From Flavobacteriaceae bacterium (GTDB lineage: Bacteria > Bacteroidota > Bacteroidia > Flavobacteriales > Flavobacteriaceae), in assembly GCA_009886625.1 (NCBI GenBank), contig QXZA01000029.1:102024-166023 (forward strand): 64,000 nucleotides of DNA, in the 5' to 3' direction. A program made the translations under genes and the position numbers. The notes beneath the pieces are model-generated. The model was given only the letters and a program-made list of their open reading frames with translations. It was not told the DNA's origin and ran no database searches. Below, one piece after another: positions 9,699 to 17,730 of the stretch (position 1 is the first letter of the stretch; each line of letters opens with the position of its first letter).

Positions 9699-10118
9699 AT
9701 GTCTTTTTCTGATTTATATACCCCCGGATTTAAATCTCGTAATCGAGATCATTTTGCTGCAATTGTTAGAATCGCTCTTGCCGATGGCGTTATTTCTTCC
9801 GAAGAAGAAGCTTTTATTAATCGTACTGCGATTAATTTAGAAATCGAAGATAACGAAGTAGCAGAGATAAAAGCGAATATCAACAATTATCCTATCAATC
9901 CTCCTGCCACAGAACAAAGTCGGTTAGAACGCTTGTATGACTTAACACGAATGGTTGTTGCAGATCATATTGCTGATGATGCAGAAAAGAAACTCATGCA
10001 CCGTCTTATAATTGGTTTAGGTTTTTCTTCTGACAACACAACTGAAATCATTGAAAAATCAATCAATGAAATTAATAAAGGTAGTGACGAGGACGAATTT
10101 GTCGCTTCTTTTCTTTAA
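9699..10118 (+). CDS. TerB-like (tellurite resistance family) protein
   Basis: A 139-residue acidic, all-helical protein. The stretches IVRIALADGVISSEEEAFI and DLTRMVVADHIADDAEKKLM are the paired helices with acidic metal-binding positions seen in TerB domains. TerB domains bind divalent metal and are found at membranes and in stress systems; no other ter genes are nearby, so a role in tellurite resistance should not be assumed. The ATG at 9699 was chosen because a -7 box lies directly upstream; the upstream in-frame TTG at 9657 lies before that box. Its end overlaps the convergent small membrane protein gene by four bases. Confidence 0.75.
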   Translation: MSFSDLYTPGFKSRNRDHFAAIVRIALADGVISSEEEAFINRTAINLEIEDNEVAEIKANINNYPINPPATEQSRLERLYDLTRMVVADHIADDAEKKLMHRLIIGLGFSSDNTTEIIEKSINEINKGSDEDEFVASFL

Positions 10119-10327
10119 CGCTTAGGATTACTCATTTTTCCTTTTAAAACAATGGCTTCCCCTAAAAGGGCAATACCACTATTGAATACTACCAGAGCAA
10201 CTGTGCCCCAATAAAACCAATTAAAATCATTATTGAACTTGTATATAATGGCCTCCCCCAATAATGAGAGTCCAAATCCAAGAAATAAAAGTCCTGTTAC
10301 TGAATATATCCACCACTTCTTTTTCAT
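10115..10327 (-). CDS. Small two-helix membrane protein
   Basis: A 70-residue protein beginning MKKKWW with two hydrophobic segments (about residues 8-28 and 40-62) and a basic C-terminus, giving an inner-membrane hairpin. Both segments contain LGEAI (LLGEAIIYKF and LLGEAIVLKG), suggesting an internal duplication of a helix unit. I do not recognise a family with a known role. It converges on the TerB-like gene with a four-base overlap. Confidence 0.6.
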   Translation of the reverse strand: MKKKWWIYSVTGLLFLGFGLSLLGEAIIYKFNNDFNWFYWGTVALVVFNSGIALLGEAIVLKGKMSNPKR

Positions 10328-10425
10328 TTATTTAAGCTTTAATTTTTCACTAAAACATATACTTATTATCAATGGATTAAAACCAACGAAAATGAATACT
10401 GTCTTTTATAAAAGTAATGTTTTAT

Positions 10426-10866
10426 TTAGTTTGGAATAAATTCAGTTAAGGTATATCCAATCTCTTCATCAGCAAGCATTTCACTAATATCATAATAGAT
10501 ATAGGTTGGAAAACCGTAAGTTGGGTCAAATTCTAATGTTTCAACCACTGGGTTTTCCGCTTGTTTAGCTTTGATATAATCAAAAAATTCATTCATAGTC
10601 ATATAGGTTTCGTACTCCAATTCTTCGTATGCAATTCCATTTACAGATTGGATTTGATTGTTTCTAACCACTATAGATTTTGGAAGTGTATAATCAACAA
10701 TACAGAAACACGAGATTTGTAAGTTAAACTCATAGTCGGTAATCTTTTGCTTCTTCCACTTCTCTTCCTGCTTTAAAAGGTTATCATCTTGGGCTAATTC
10801 TGTGTTTTCTGTACAGGAGAGTAGGACATTAAAAAGAAATGTAAAAACTAAAAAATAGGGTTTCAT
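10426..10866 (-). CDS. DUF6174-type lipoprotein
   Basis: A 146-residue protein whose signal peptide ends in the lipobox LLSC (Cys18), so it is probably lipid-anchored. The body has the DUF6174 pattern: YEFNLQISCFCI, then an IVVRNNQIQSVNG strand and a C-terminal PTYGFPTYIYYD segment. The function of the family is unknown. It lies 30 bases downstream of ccsBA on the same strand and may be read from that transcript. Confidence 0.75.
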   Translation of the reverse strand: MKPYFLVFTFLFNVLLSCTENTELAQDDNLLKQEEKWKKQKITDYEFNLQISCFCIVDYTLPKSIVVRNNQIQSVNGIAYEELEYETYMTMNEFFDYIKAKQAENPVVETLEFDPTYGFPTYIYYDISEMLADEEIGYTLTEFIPN

Positions 10867-10896
10867 AATTTTTATTTTAATGGTTAATCTTAAGAA

Positions 10897-13800
10897 CTAG
10901 GTGTTATTTTTTCCATAAAGTACTTTGGATTTAAAATACGAGGCTATCCCTAAAACTAAAATGAACGCAGCCGCATAATATATAAAGATAGGAGTAATTA
11001 TCTTATCTCCACTCGCGTATGAATGCAATCCTACTAGGTAGAAATTAACTCCAAAATATGTCATTAAAATACTCGCAAAAGCAACTACACTCATTAAATT
11101 AAATATCCATGCTCCACGTAATCCAGGAATAAGGCGCATATGAATAACAAAGGCATAGACCATGATGCTAATTAATGCCCATGTTTCTTTTGGGTCCCAA
11201 CCCCAATATCGTCCCCAACTTTCGTTTGCCCACATACCGCCGAGAAAATTTCCGATGGTAAGCATGATTAAACCCACCGTGATCCCAAGTTCATTGATGA
11301 TGGTTAGTTCTTTTATCTGTAATTTTATTTTCTGCTTGTTCTTTTTATTTGCCACTAACATGAGTAAAAGTGAAACACCTCCAATGATCATTCCTAAAGC
11401 AAAAGGACCATAGCTCCCCACAATCACCGCAACGTGAATCATTAACCAATAACTATCAAGCACGGGCACCAAATTAGCAATGGCTGGATCCATCCAATTC
11501 CAATGTGCAATCATTAAAATCATTCCAGCAACAAAAGCTGTTGATGCCATTGTTAAAGCGGACTTTCGACCAAAAGCCAAACCAAAAAACTGGGTCGCCC
11601 AGGCTACATAAATCATCGATTCATATGCGTCACTCCATGGAGCATGACCGGAAATATACCATCTTGCGATCAAACCTCCAGTATGCAATACAAAGAGCAG
11701 TACCAATATCACTTTAAAACTATTTACAAGAATAGAAATGAATTTGTTGGATTTAAAAATTTGTATGATTAATACAATAAAAAACAGCGTTCCAACATAG
11801 ATATACCAACTGTATAGTTTTTTGAATATGTCGTATTTATTGTAGGTGATTTCTGCTTTAATACGATCCTCTGAAGGCAATACAGCACTTCCAAACTTCT
11901 CTTGAAACCCGTGAATACTCTCCAATAGATTAGTTGCTTGATCATAGTCATTGTCTTGTTGTGCCAATCGCAAGGATTGAAAATACAACGGCAATATATT
12001 TCTCACGTATAAAGAATCTTTTCCAGTAAAATTAGCTTCGTCGAGCTCTGGAAAGGAAACCCATTTGTTATTCTCATCATTTGGCAAAGGAAATATTCGC
12101 ATAATCTTTCCCTCCAAAGCAGAATATAAAAGATTCACTCTTCGATCAAGTTCTATAAAATCCTTTTGAAATTGATTGGGTACTGAAGCACGATAAGCTG
12201 CTTCAAGTTGAGAAGCAAGTTTGTAATTGCCTTGATTATCAAAAAAGGAAAGCAAAGGAGCGTATTTCGCTTTTATGCCTTGACCTGTAAGTTTACGTAA
12301 ACTATCATTTCCTCGTTTTAAATAAATCATGGGTACATTATACCACACTGCTGGATTATTCATGATTGACAACAGTACTTGATCTGAATTCAATCCTTTG
12401 TAAGTGTCACTTTTACTGACTTTACGTAACAATTCAGAAGAAAATGTATTGGCAGGTTTCATTCGTCCACCCGCATCTTGAATGATGAGTTGTCCAAATT
12501 TTTCAGCATGCTCAATAGAGAATGCATCTGCTTGAATAATGGAATCAAAATCAATTGCACTTTTCTGCTCATGGGCGTGATCTTGTGCATTCATTGGAAT
12601 TCCATAAAAACCAAACAGAGCAATAAGTACCGTAAGTGATTTCTTCTTAATATTAATTTTTTCTAAGGAATTTGATAAATCTTTAAAACGTGTTTTTCCA
12701 ATAAAGAATATTCCTATCATACTTAAATATAGCATCACATAGCCTGCATAGGTAATATACGTTCCCCATTGATCATGATTTACAGAAAGAATAGTCCCTT
12801 TCTCATCGGGATTAAAAGATGCTTGAAAAAAACGATATCCACGATGATCCAAAACATGGTTCATATAAATATTATAATCAAAAGGAGTTTGGTCTTCTAC
12901 AGTAACTTTACTCATAAATGAGGAATAGCTCTTTTCAGTACCGGGATATTTTTCGGCAATAAAGTCATTTAATTTAATTGCAAATGGAAGTTCTAAGGGT
13001 AAGGAACCAAATTGTAAATAAAAATCTAATCCTCCAAGACTCACTTTTTTTGGATCATTAGTTGAACCTTTTCCTCCCAATAATGTTATGATCTCCGTTT
13101 CCCCTTTAGATCCAATTTCTAGACGCAACGCATTTTGAATTGCCTCAACGGATTCCTCAGATTTCACAATATCAAATTTTCCTCTCAAGGCCGGTTCGGG
13201 AATCACAAATTGAAAATTAGGCAATGTATACAAGGATCTTAATTGCAAAGGCATGTCAGTATCTGCTTTGATAGTTCCTTGAAACTGATCTGCCATTCTC
13301 ATAAACTGTCCTGAAAAAGGAGAGTTAATCGTATAAACGCCCCCTTCTAATTGAATATTTATAGCACCTTCTTGTGGACGATTGAGTGTAAATAAAATAT
13401 TATGAATATTGGCAATATCCCCTTCTTTCAAATAATGGTCATGACGATTTCCATCTCCGGCTTCTACAATTTTTAAATAACGTTCTCCTGTTTCGTCAAG
13501 GACTAAACCTTCAGTAGCATTTTCTAAAAAATCGACATACGAAATACTAAACTCTTGTCCATTAAAATCATTATCCCAACGGAAAGTATTGTCAACATGC
13601 TCAGAGAGAAGCAAGTCACTTTCTAATTTTTTTCTTCTTGGCTCACCATTAATTTCACCGTCCACAAAAATAGTGAGGTATGTTTTTTCTGATAAAAATT
13701 GACTCTCTGAAGCTCCTTCTCTAATTGGCATCATTCCTTCATATCCGATATATCGAGTGACAAAAGCTCCCAAAAGAATTAATAAAAAAGAAAGGTGAAT

Positions 13801-14043
13801 CATTAACACAGCCCACTTTTCTTTTCTCAACAATCGATATTTGAAAATATTTCCAATAAAATTAATGGCCATAAAAACCATTAAAAGTTCAAACCACCAC
13901 GCGTTGTAAATCCAAATTTTAGCAGTGTCTGTGCTGTACCAACTTTCAATAAAAGTTCCAAAAGCCATTGCTGTTGGGTACAGGATAAAAAGGAGTGCAG
14001 TAAGGCGGGTTGAAAAAAGAATTTTAAACACTTGGTCTCTCAT
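10897..14043 (-). CDS. ccsA: Fused cytochrome c assembly protein CcsBA (ResB-ResC fusion)
   Basis: System II cytochrome c maturation: exports haem across the membrane and attaches it to apocytochromes. The 1048-residue protein begins with ResB-like membrane helices, has a long periplasmic domain and another ResB helix near residue 440-480, and ends with a CcsA/ResC domain of many helices. The haem-handling WWD signature is seen as WGRYWGWDPKETW, and conserved histidines flank it. Fusion of both halves is usual in Bacteroidota. A perfect -7 box TATCTTTG lies 23 bases upstream. The nearby truncated haemoglobin gene is another haem protein but is a separate unit. Confidence 0.93.
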   Translation of the reverse strand: MRDQVFKILFSTRLTALLFILYPTAMAFGTFIESWYSTDTAKIWIYNAWWFELLMVFMAINFIGNIFKYRLLRKEKWAVLMIHLSFLLILLGAFVTRYIGYEGMMPIREGASESQFLSEKTYLTIFVDGEINGEPRRKKLESDLLLSEHVDNTFRWDNDFNGQEFSISYVDFLENATEGLVLDETGERYLKIVEAGDGNRHDHYLKEGDIANIHNILFTLNRPQEGAINIQLEGGVYTINSPFSGQFMRMADQFQGTIKADTDMPLQLRSLYTLPNFQFVIPEPALRGKFDIVKSEESVEAIQNALRLEIGSKGETEIITLLGGKGSTNDPKKVSLGGLDFYLQFGSLPLELPFAIKLNDFIAEKYPGTEKSYSSFMSKVTVEDQTPFDYNIYMNHVLDHRGYRFFQASFNPDEKGTILSVNHDQWGTYITYAGYVMLYLSMIGIFFIGKTRFKDLSNSLEKINIKKKSLTVLIALFGFYGIPMNAQDHAHEQKSAIDFDSIIQADAFSIEHAEKFGQLIIQDAGGRMKPANTFSSELLRKVSKSDTYKGLNSDQVLLSIMNNPAVWYNVPMIYLKRGNDSLRKLTGQGIKAKYAPLLSFFDNQGNYKLASQLEAAYRASVPNQFQKDFIELDRRVNLLYSALEGKIMRIFPLPNDENNKWVSFPELDEANFTGKDSLYVRNILPLYFQSLRLAQQDNDYDQATNLLESIHGFQEKFGSAVLPSEDRIKAEITYNKYDIFKKLYSWYIYVGTLFFIVLIIQIFKSNKFISILVNSFKVILVLLFVLHTGGLIARWYISGHAPWSDAYESMIYVAWATQFFGLAFGRKSALTMASTAFVAGMILMIAHWNWMDPAIANLVPVLDSYWLMIHVAVIVGSYGPFALGMIIGGVSLLLMLVANKKNKQKIKLQIKELTIINELGITVGLIMLTIGNFLGGMWANESWGRYWGWDPKETWALISIMVYAFVIHMRLIPGLRGAWIFNLMSVVAFASILMTYFGVNFYLVGLHSYASGDKIITPIFIYYAAAFILVLGIASYFKSKVLYGKNNT

Positions 14044-14066
14044 CTAAATAAGCTTCATTAACGAAA

Positions 14067-14074
14067 CAAAGATA
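14067..14074 (-). promoter_or_regulatory. -7 box for ccsBA
   Basis: The minus strand reads TATCTTTG, a perfect TAnnTTTG match, 23 bases before the ATG at 14043. Confidence 0.55.
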
Positions 14075-14110
14075 CGGCTTGTGAACTAAAATAGCACCCC
14101 CTTTTTTTGA

Positions 14111-14394
14111 TTAAAATGTCACATTATTTACCAATAAAATGAGCTCAATTAACATCCCATAAACAAAAAAACTAAATGTAACTTTTCGAGGCATTTGACT
14201 CAATACAGCTGCAAGATATGCCATAGTAGCAGCTACACTTAGCGTAAGTTGAATAAAGTTAATGTTCCCAACTCTGATTTGGTAAGATAATAAGCGGCAA
14301 AGGATCCGGTACAAGCCAATATTATAATCGCAGCAGGTATAAGAACATAAAATTTGCTGAGGTAAAAACGCTCTAAGGTGTCGTATAATTTCAT
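14111..14394 (-). pseudogene. Small membrane protein gene with a frameshift
   Basis: From the ATG at 14394 the frame reads MKLYDTLERFYLSKFYVLIP, then a hydrophobic helix and AAYYLTKSELG before it leaves homologous sequence and stops. From about 14275 the neighbouring frame continues with NINFIQLTLSVAATMAYLAA and a second and third helix down to the TAA at 14111. Joined, they make one protein of about 94 residues with three or four membrane segments, of a type seen as hypothetical proteins in Flavobacteriaceae. The join lies near 14260-14280. Either the gene is broken or a single base was lost in sequencing. Confidence 0.6.
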
Positions 14395-14433
14395 AAAGTA
14401 AGATTTGGTAGTTTTAAATTAAACATTTCAATG

Positions 14434-14829
14434 CTAACTTTTGGGTCTGGCTTCAAAAAGTTTTAGGTAGAGATGGCTTCCCATTTTCCTTGCTCGGTTT
14501 TTAGCCTCTTGAACACGCCCACCTTCAAAAAGAAAATCAATTGTTTCAAACCAATAATTTAGACATTTTCCAAAATTATTCGCACGTATAGTATGATTCG
14601 TTTGATTATCAACTTCAACATGCTTTTTCAATGGATTTCCTTTAAACTTGGCAACAAAAAATAATTGTGTTTCCCAAAAGTCAGTAAGATGTTTCAAATG
14701 CTCTGGCCAATTTTTTATTGTGGCATTAAAAATAGGACCTAACAACTTATCGCTTCTAATTTTCTCGTAAAATTGAATCACTAAAATCTTGACGTCTAAT
14801 CGGTTTTCTATGTCTTTTATGGGAGGCAT
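14434..14829 (-). CDS. Group III truncated haemoglobin
   Basis: A 131-residue globin of the 2-on-2 type. The N-terminal VIQFYEKIRSDKLLGPIF, the WPEHLKHLTDFWETQLF helix and the proximal histidine in NPLKKHVEV are the group III pattern. The product binds haem and probably oxygen, peroxide or nitric oxide in the cytosol; the exact role of group III members is not settled. A -7 box (TAGCTTTG) lies 30 bases upstream of the ATG. Confidence 0.88.
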   Translation of the reverse strand: MPPIKDIENRLDVKILVIQFYEKIRSDKLLGPIFNATIKNWPEHLKHLTDFWETQLFFVAKFKGNPLKKHVEVDNQTNHTIRANNFGKCLNYWFETIDFLFEGGRVQEAKNRARKMGSHLYLKLFEARPKS

Positions 14830-14858
14830 AATTATAATTTTTGGGGCTAATTACTTTC

Positions 14859-14866
14859 CAAAGCTA
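14859..14866 (-). promoter_or_regulatory. -7 box for the truncated haemoglobin gene
   Basis: The minus strand reads TAGCTTTG, a TAnnTTTG match, 29 bases from the ATG at 14829. Confidence 0.45.
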
Positions 14867-14971
14867 TTACAAATCGTTGCAACTTGGTATTCTCAGATTG
14901 AAATTAACAAATAAAAAATTGAGAAATTACACCTTACTTTCTACAACCTCAACTAGGTTTAGTATTTTTAC

Positions 14972-15736
14972 ATGCAGACAATGAAAATTATATTACTAGG
15001 TGCTGGAAAACTGGGAAAACAACTGTATCGAGCTTTTGTATGTTCCCCTGAAATTGATTTTGTTCAATGGTATGATCGATCTGCCAAAACTAAAATAAGC
15101 GATGAGGGAATCCCAATAACCTCTTCCCTAGCTGAAATCCAAGAGGCCGACCTATATCTTTTAGCTGTAAGTGATGACGCTATCTCTGAAGTGGCAGTCA
15201 AATTACCGCACACCGCCTTTGTGGCTCATACTGCTGGTGGTGTTCCTATAAATGACATTCCTCAAAAAAGAAAAGGAGTCTTTTATCCCCTCCAAAGTTT
15301 TAGCAACAATCAAGAAATTGATTTTTCAACAGTTCCTTTTGGCATAGAAGTTTCAATCCAAGAAGATCAAGAACTCTTAATACAACTTGTCTCTTTGCTG
15401 GGAGCCTCATGTCAGCTCCTCTCTTCTGGTCAAAGAGAGACCCTTCACCTTGCTGCTGTTTTGGTTAATAATTTCACCAATCATTTACTCACACAAGCTG
15501 CAGCTTTATGTAGATCACAAAAGTTACCCTTTAAACTTTTACAACCTTTACTTTTGGAAACAGTTCAAAAACAAGAAAAATTAACCCCTCGTGAGGCACA
15601 AACAGGACCTGCATTGAGAAAGGATCAAAAAACAATTAACAGGCATCTAAAGCTTATAGAAAATGAAAACTTAGAGAAAATCTATAAAACTCTAACCGCT
15701 TCCATCCAAAAATTTTATGAAAATGAAAAACTATAA
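14972..15736 (+). CDS. Rossmann-fold DUF2520 protein (NADP-binding)
   Basis: A 254-residue protein with an N-terminal dinucleotide-binding motif (LLGAGKLGKQL) and a C-terminal all-helical DUF2520 domain with LAAVLVNNFTNHL and GPALRKDQKTI. The architecture resembles 6-phosphogluconate dehydrogenase-like and F420-dependent reductases, but no substrate is known. It heads a + strand run and overlaps kdsC by 20 bases, so translation is likely coupled. An alternative ATG nine bases downstream would remove only MQT. Confidence 0.8.
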   Translation: MQTMKIILLGAGKLGKQLYRAFVCSPEIDFVQWYDRSAKTKISDEGIPITSSLAEIQEADLYLLAVSDDAISEVAVKLPHTAFVAHTAGGVPINDIPQKRKGVFYPLQSFSNNQEIDFSTVPFGIEVSIQEDQELLIQLVSLLGASCQLLSSGQRETLHLAAVLVNNFTNHLLTQAAALCRSQKLPFKLLQPLLLETVQKQEKLTPREAQTGPALRKDQKTINRHLKLIENENLEKIYKTLTASIQKFYENEKL

Positions 15737-16247
15737 AAACCTACTCCCAAACATCAAGACTTTCATTTTTGATGTGGACGGAGTCCTTACTGACGGTAAA
15801 ATATTAATCACTAATGAAGGAGAACTTCTTCGTGCATTTGACACTAAAGACGGATATGCCATGAAATGTGCTTTAGTTCAAGGATACAAAATAGTAATCA
15901 TTACTGGAGGTAGAAATAAAGGAGTAGAAGAACGTTTTAAAGAATTGGGTGTTTTTGATATTTATATGGGAGCTCATCATAAAACTGAAGCGTACCAAGA
16001 CCTTTTGGACAATTATGACTTAGATCCAGAAACCATTCTTTACCTTGGTGATGATGTCCCAGACATTCCCGTGATGGAAAAAGTAGGGTTGGGTTGTTGT
16101 CCTGCCGATGCCGTATCAGATGTAAAAGCCATGGCGGATTATGTTTCACATAAAAATGGCGGAGAAGGCTGTGTGAGGGAAATTATAGAACAAGTGCTTC
16201 GTGTTCAAGGAAAATGGCGTCTGGATTTAGGAGCAGGAAAAGCATAA
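15717..16247 (+). CDS. kdsC: 3-deoxy-D-manno-octulosonate 8-phosphate phosphatase KdsC
   Basis: HAD-family phosphatase that makes free KDO from KDO 8-phosphate for lipopolysaccharide core synthesis. The catalytic motif DVDGVLTDG (Asp19 and Asp21) is at the N-terminus, ITGG is motif II, and LGDDVPDIPVM is motif IV. At 176 residues it is a small C0-type HAD without a cap, as KdsC should be. The C-terminal GGEGCVREIIEQVL fits the tail that reaches a neighbouring active site in the tetramer. It overlaps the preceding gene by 20 bases and is separated from maf by one base. Confidence 0.92.
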   Translation: MKMKNYKNLLPNIKTFIFDVDGVLTDGKILITNEGELLRAFDTKDGYAMKCALVQGYKIVIITGGRNKGVEERFKELGVFDIYMGAHHKTEAYQDLLDNYDLDPETILYLGDDVPDIPVMEKVGLGCCPADAVSDVKAMADYVSHKNGGEGCVREIIEQVLRVQGKWRLDLGAGKA

Positions 16248-16248
16248 T

Positions 16249-16833
16249 ATGGAAACTAAAGGGCTTAACATCATACTCGCCTCTGGCTCACCAAGAAGAC
16301 AACGTTTTTTTGAAGAAATGGACATTCCTTTTTCACTAAAGGTAATTCCTGTTGTAGAAGAGTTTCCAGATAACCTAAAAGGAGCCGAAATTGCTCAGCA
16401 TATAGTAAAACAAAAAGCAGCACCCTTTCAAGATCTTGTGAAAGATAATGAACTCATCATTACAGCAGATACCATTGTTTGGAACAAAAACCAATGCTTT
16501 GGGAAGCCTTTGGATGCGAAAAATGCTATGCAACTCCTTTTATCTCTTTCCAATACAACACATCAGGTAATCACCGCTGTGGGGTTTTTACAAAAACACA
16601 AATGGGAATGCATACATGAAATCTCTGAAGTAACTTTTGGACCTCTTTCAGAAACAGAGATACAAAACTATATTGAAACAGGGTCACCTATGGATAAAGC
16701 GGGAGCCTACGGAATTCAAGACTCGTTTGGAACCTTAAATATCAGATCCATTTCAGGGAGTTACAGTAATATTATTGGTCTCCCCGTAACTCAAGTTTTA
16801 GAAAAAATCAAAGAAATCATTCAAGTACAATAG
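16249..16833 (+). CDS. maf: Maf-like nucleoside triphosphate pyrophosphatase
   Basis: House-cleaning enzyme that hydrolyses dTTP, UTP or modified nucleotides to the monophosphate. The P-loop-like ASGSPRR is at residues 11-17, ITADTIV carries the catalytic aspartate, and GKPLDA and MDKAGAYGIQ are further family motifs. The 194-residue length is normal. It follows kdsC after a single base. The exact nucleotide preference (YhdE type rather than YceF type is suggested by GAYGIQ) is inferred. Confidence 0.9.
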   Translation: METKGLNIILASGSPRRQRFFEEMDIPFSLKVIPVVEEFPDNLKGAEIAQHIVKQKAAPFQDLVKDNELIITADTIVWNKNQCFGKPLDAKNAMQLLLSLSNTTHQVITAVGFLQKHKWECIHEISEVTFGPLSETEIQNYIETGSPMDKAGAYGIQDSFGTLNIRSISGSYSNIIGLPVTQVLEKIKEIIQVQ

Positions 16834-16852
16834 CCCTAAAAACAATTAAATT

Positions 16853-17725
16853 ATGAAGTACTCTTTTATATTTATCCTACTCTTCATTTTGGGATGTCAC
16901 TCCCAGAAAAAAGTTAAAACTAAACCACAATTTACCCTCTCCCAAGACTTTAAAAACTACTGGTTTGATGGAACTGCTGAGCTAAGCAGTTACCAATTAA
17001 CACAGTCTCGTTATGGAGAAGCCAGAGAAGGTAAAGCTGTGTTAATATATGTGACCGAAGATTTTCTAAATAAAGAACAGGTAAAAGCCAATCGTAAATC
17101 CAAAGTTTCTCAAACTGTGTTGAAACTAAATCGAACTAAAAAATTCAATACGGGAATCTATCCCTATTCTATTATGACAAGTTTGTTTACTCGTTTAGGT
17201 CAAAAAAAGCCTTTAGCAAAGATTACCACTTCTGTTCAAGAATGGTGTGGACAAGCCTATACTCAATTAAATCGGAGAGAAGCATTACAAATCTCAAGTC
17301 ATTCCTATTTTGAAGGAGAAGCAGATCAAGAATTAAAGCTTGAAGATGTTCTTACGGAAGATGAAATCTGGAATTGGATTCGAACTCAGCCTGATCAACT
17401 ACCGATTGGAGAATTCAAACTCCTCCCTTCATTTGAATTTATAAGACTAAAACACAAACCCATCAAACCTTATAATGCTATAGGAAAACTAGAAAAAAGA
17501 ACCGAGTATGACACCTACCAACTCGTCTATCCTGAGTTAGATCGTCAACTTTCGATTTCTTTTTCCAAAGAAAATCCACAACTCATTTTAGGTTGGGAAG
17601 AAAGGAATCTCAAAAATCCAAACCAAATCAATACGGCCAAAAGAATTAAAACTCTTAAATTACCCTATTGGAAATTAAACCATTTAGGAGATGAACGTTT
17701 TCGAGATACATTAGGTTTAAACTAA
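16853..17725 (+). CDS. Uncharacterised lipoprotein encoded beside maf
   Basis: A 290-residue protein whose signal peptide ends in the lipobox ILGC (Cys15), so it is probably membrane-anchored. It contains FKNYWFDGTAELSSYQL and an RYGEAREGKAVLIYVTEDF segment typical of a family in Flavobacteriaceae that is often mislabelled septum formation inhibitor Maf because of its position. No catalytic motif is visible and the role is unknown. It lies 19 bases after maf and 5 bases before the PIG-L deacetylase gene. Confidence 0.7.
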   Translation: MKYSFIFILLFILGCHSQKKVKTKPQFTLSQDFKNYWFDGTAELSSYQLTQSRYGEAREGKAVLIYVTEDFLNKEQVKANRKSKVSQTVLKLNRTKKFNTGIYPYSIMTSLFTRLGQKKPLAKITTSVQEWCGQAYTQLNRREALQISSHSYFEGEADQELKLEDVLTEDEIWNWIRTQPDQLPIGEFKLLPSFEFIRLKHKPIKPYNAIGKLEKRTEYDTYQLVYPELDRQLSISFSKENPQLILGWEERNLKNPNQINTAKRIKTLKLPYWKLNHLGDERFRDTLGLN

Positions 17726-17730
17726 ATACA

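Noticed and set aside
9517..9840. A + strand frame spanning the arginase 5' end and the TerB-like gene
   Set aside because: It crosses both promoters and reads the TerB gene in the wrong frame.
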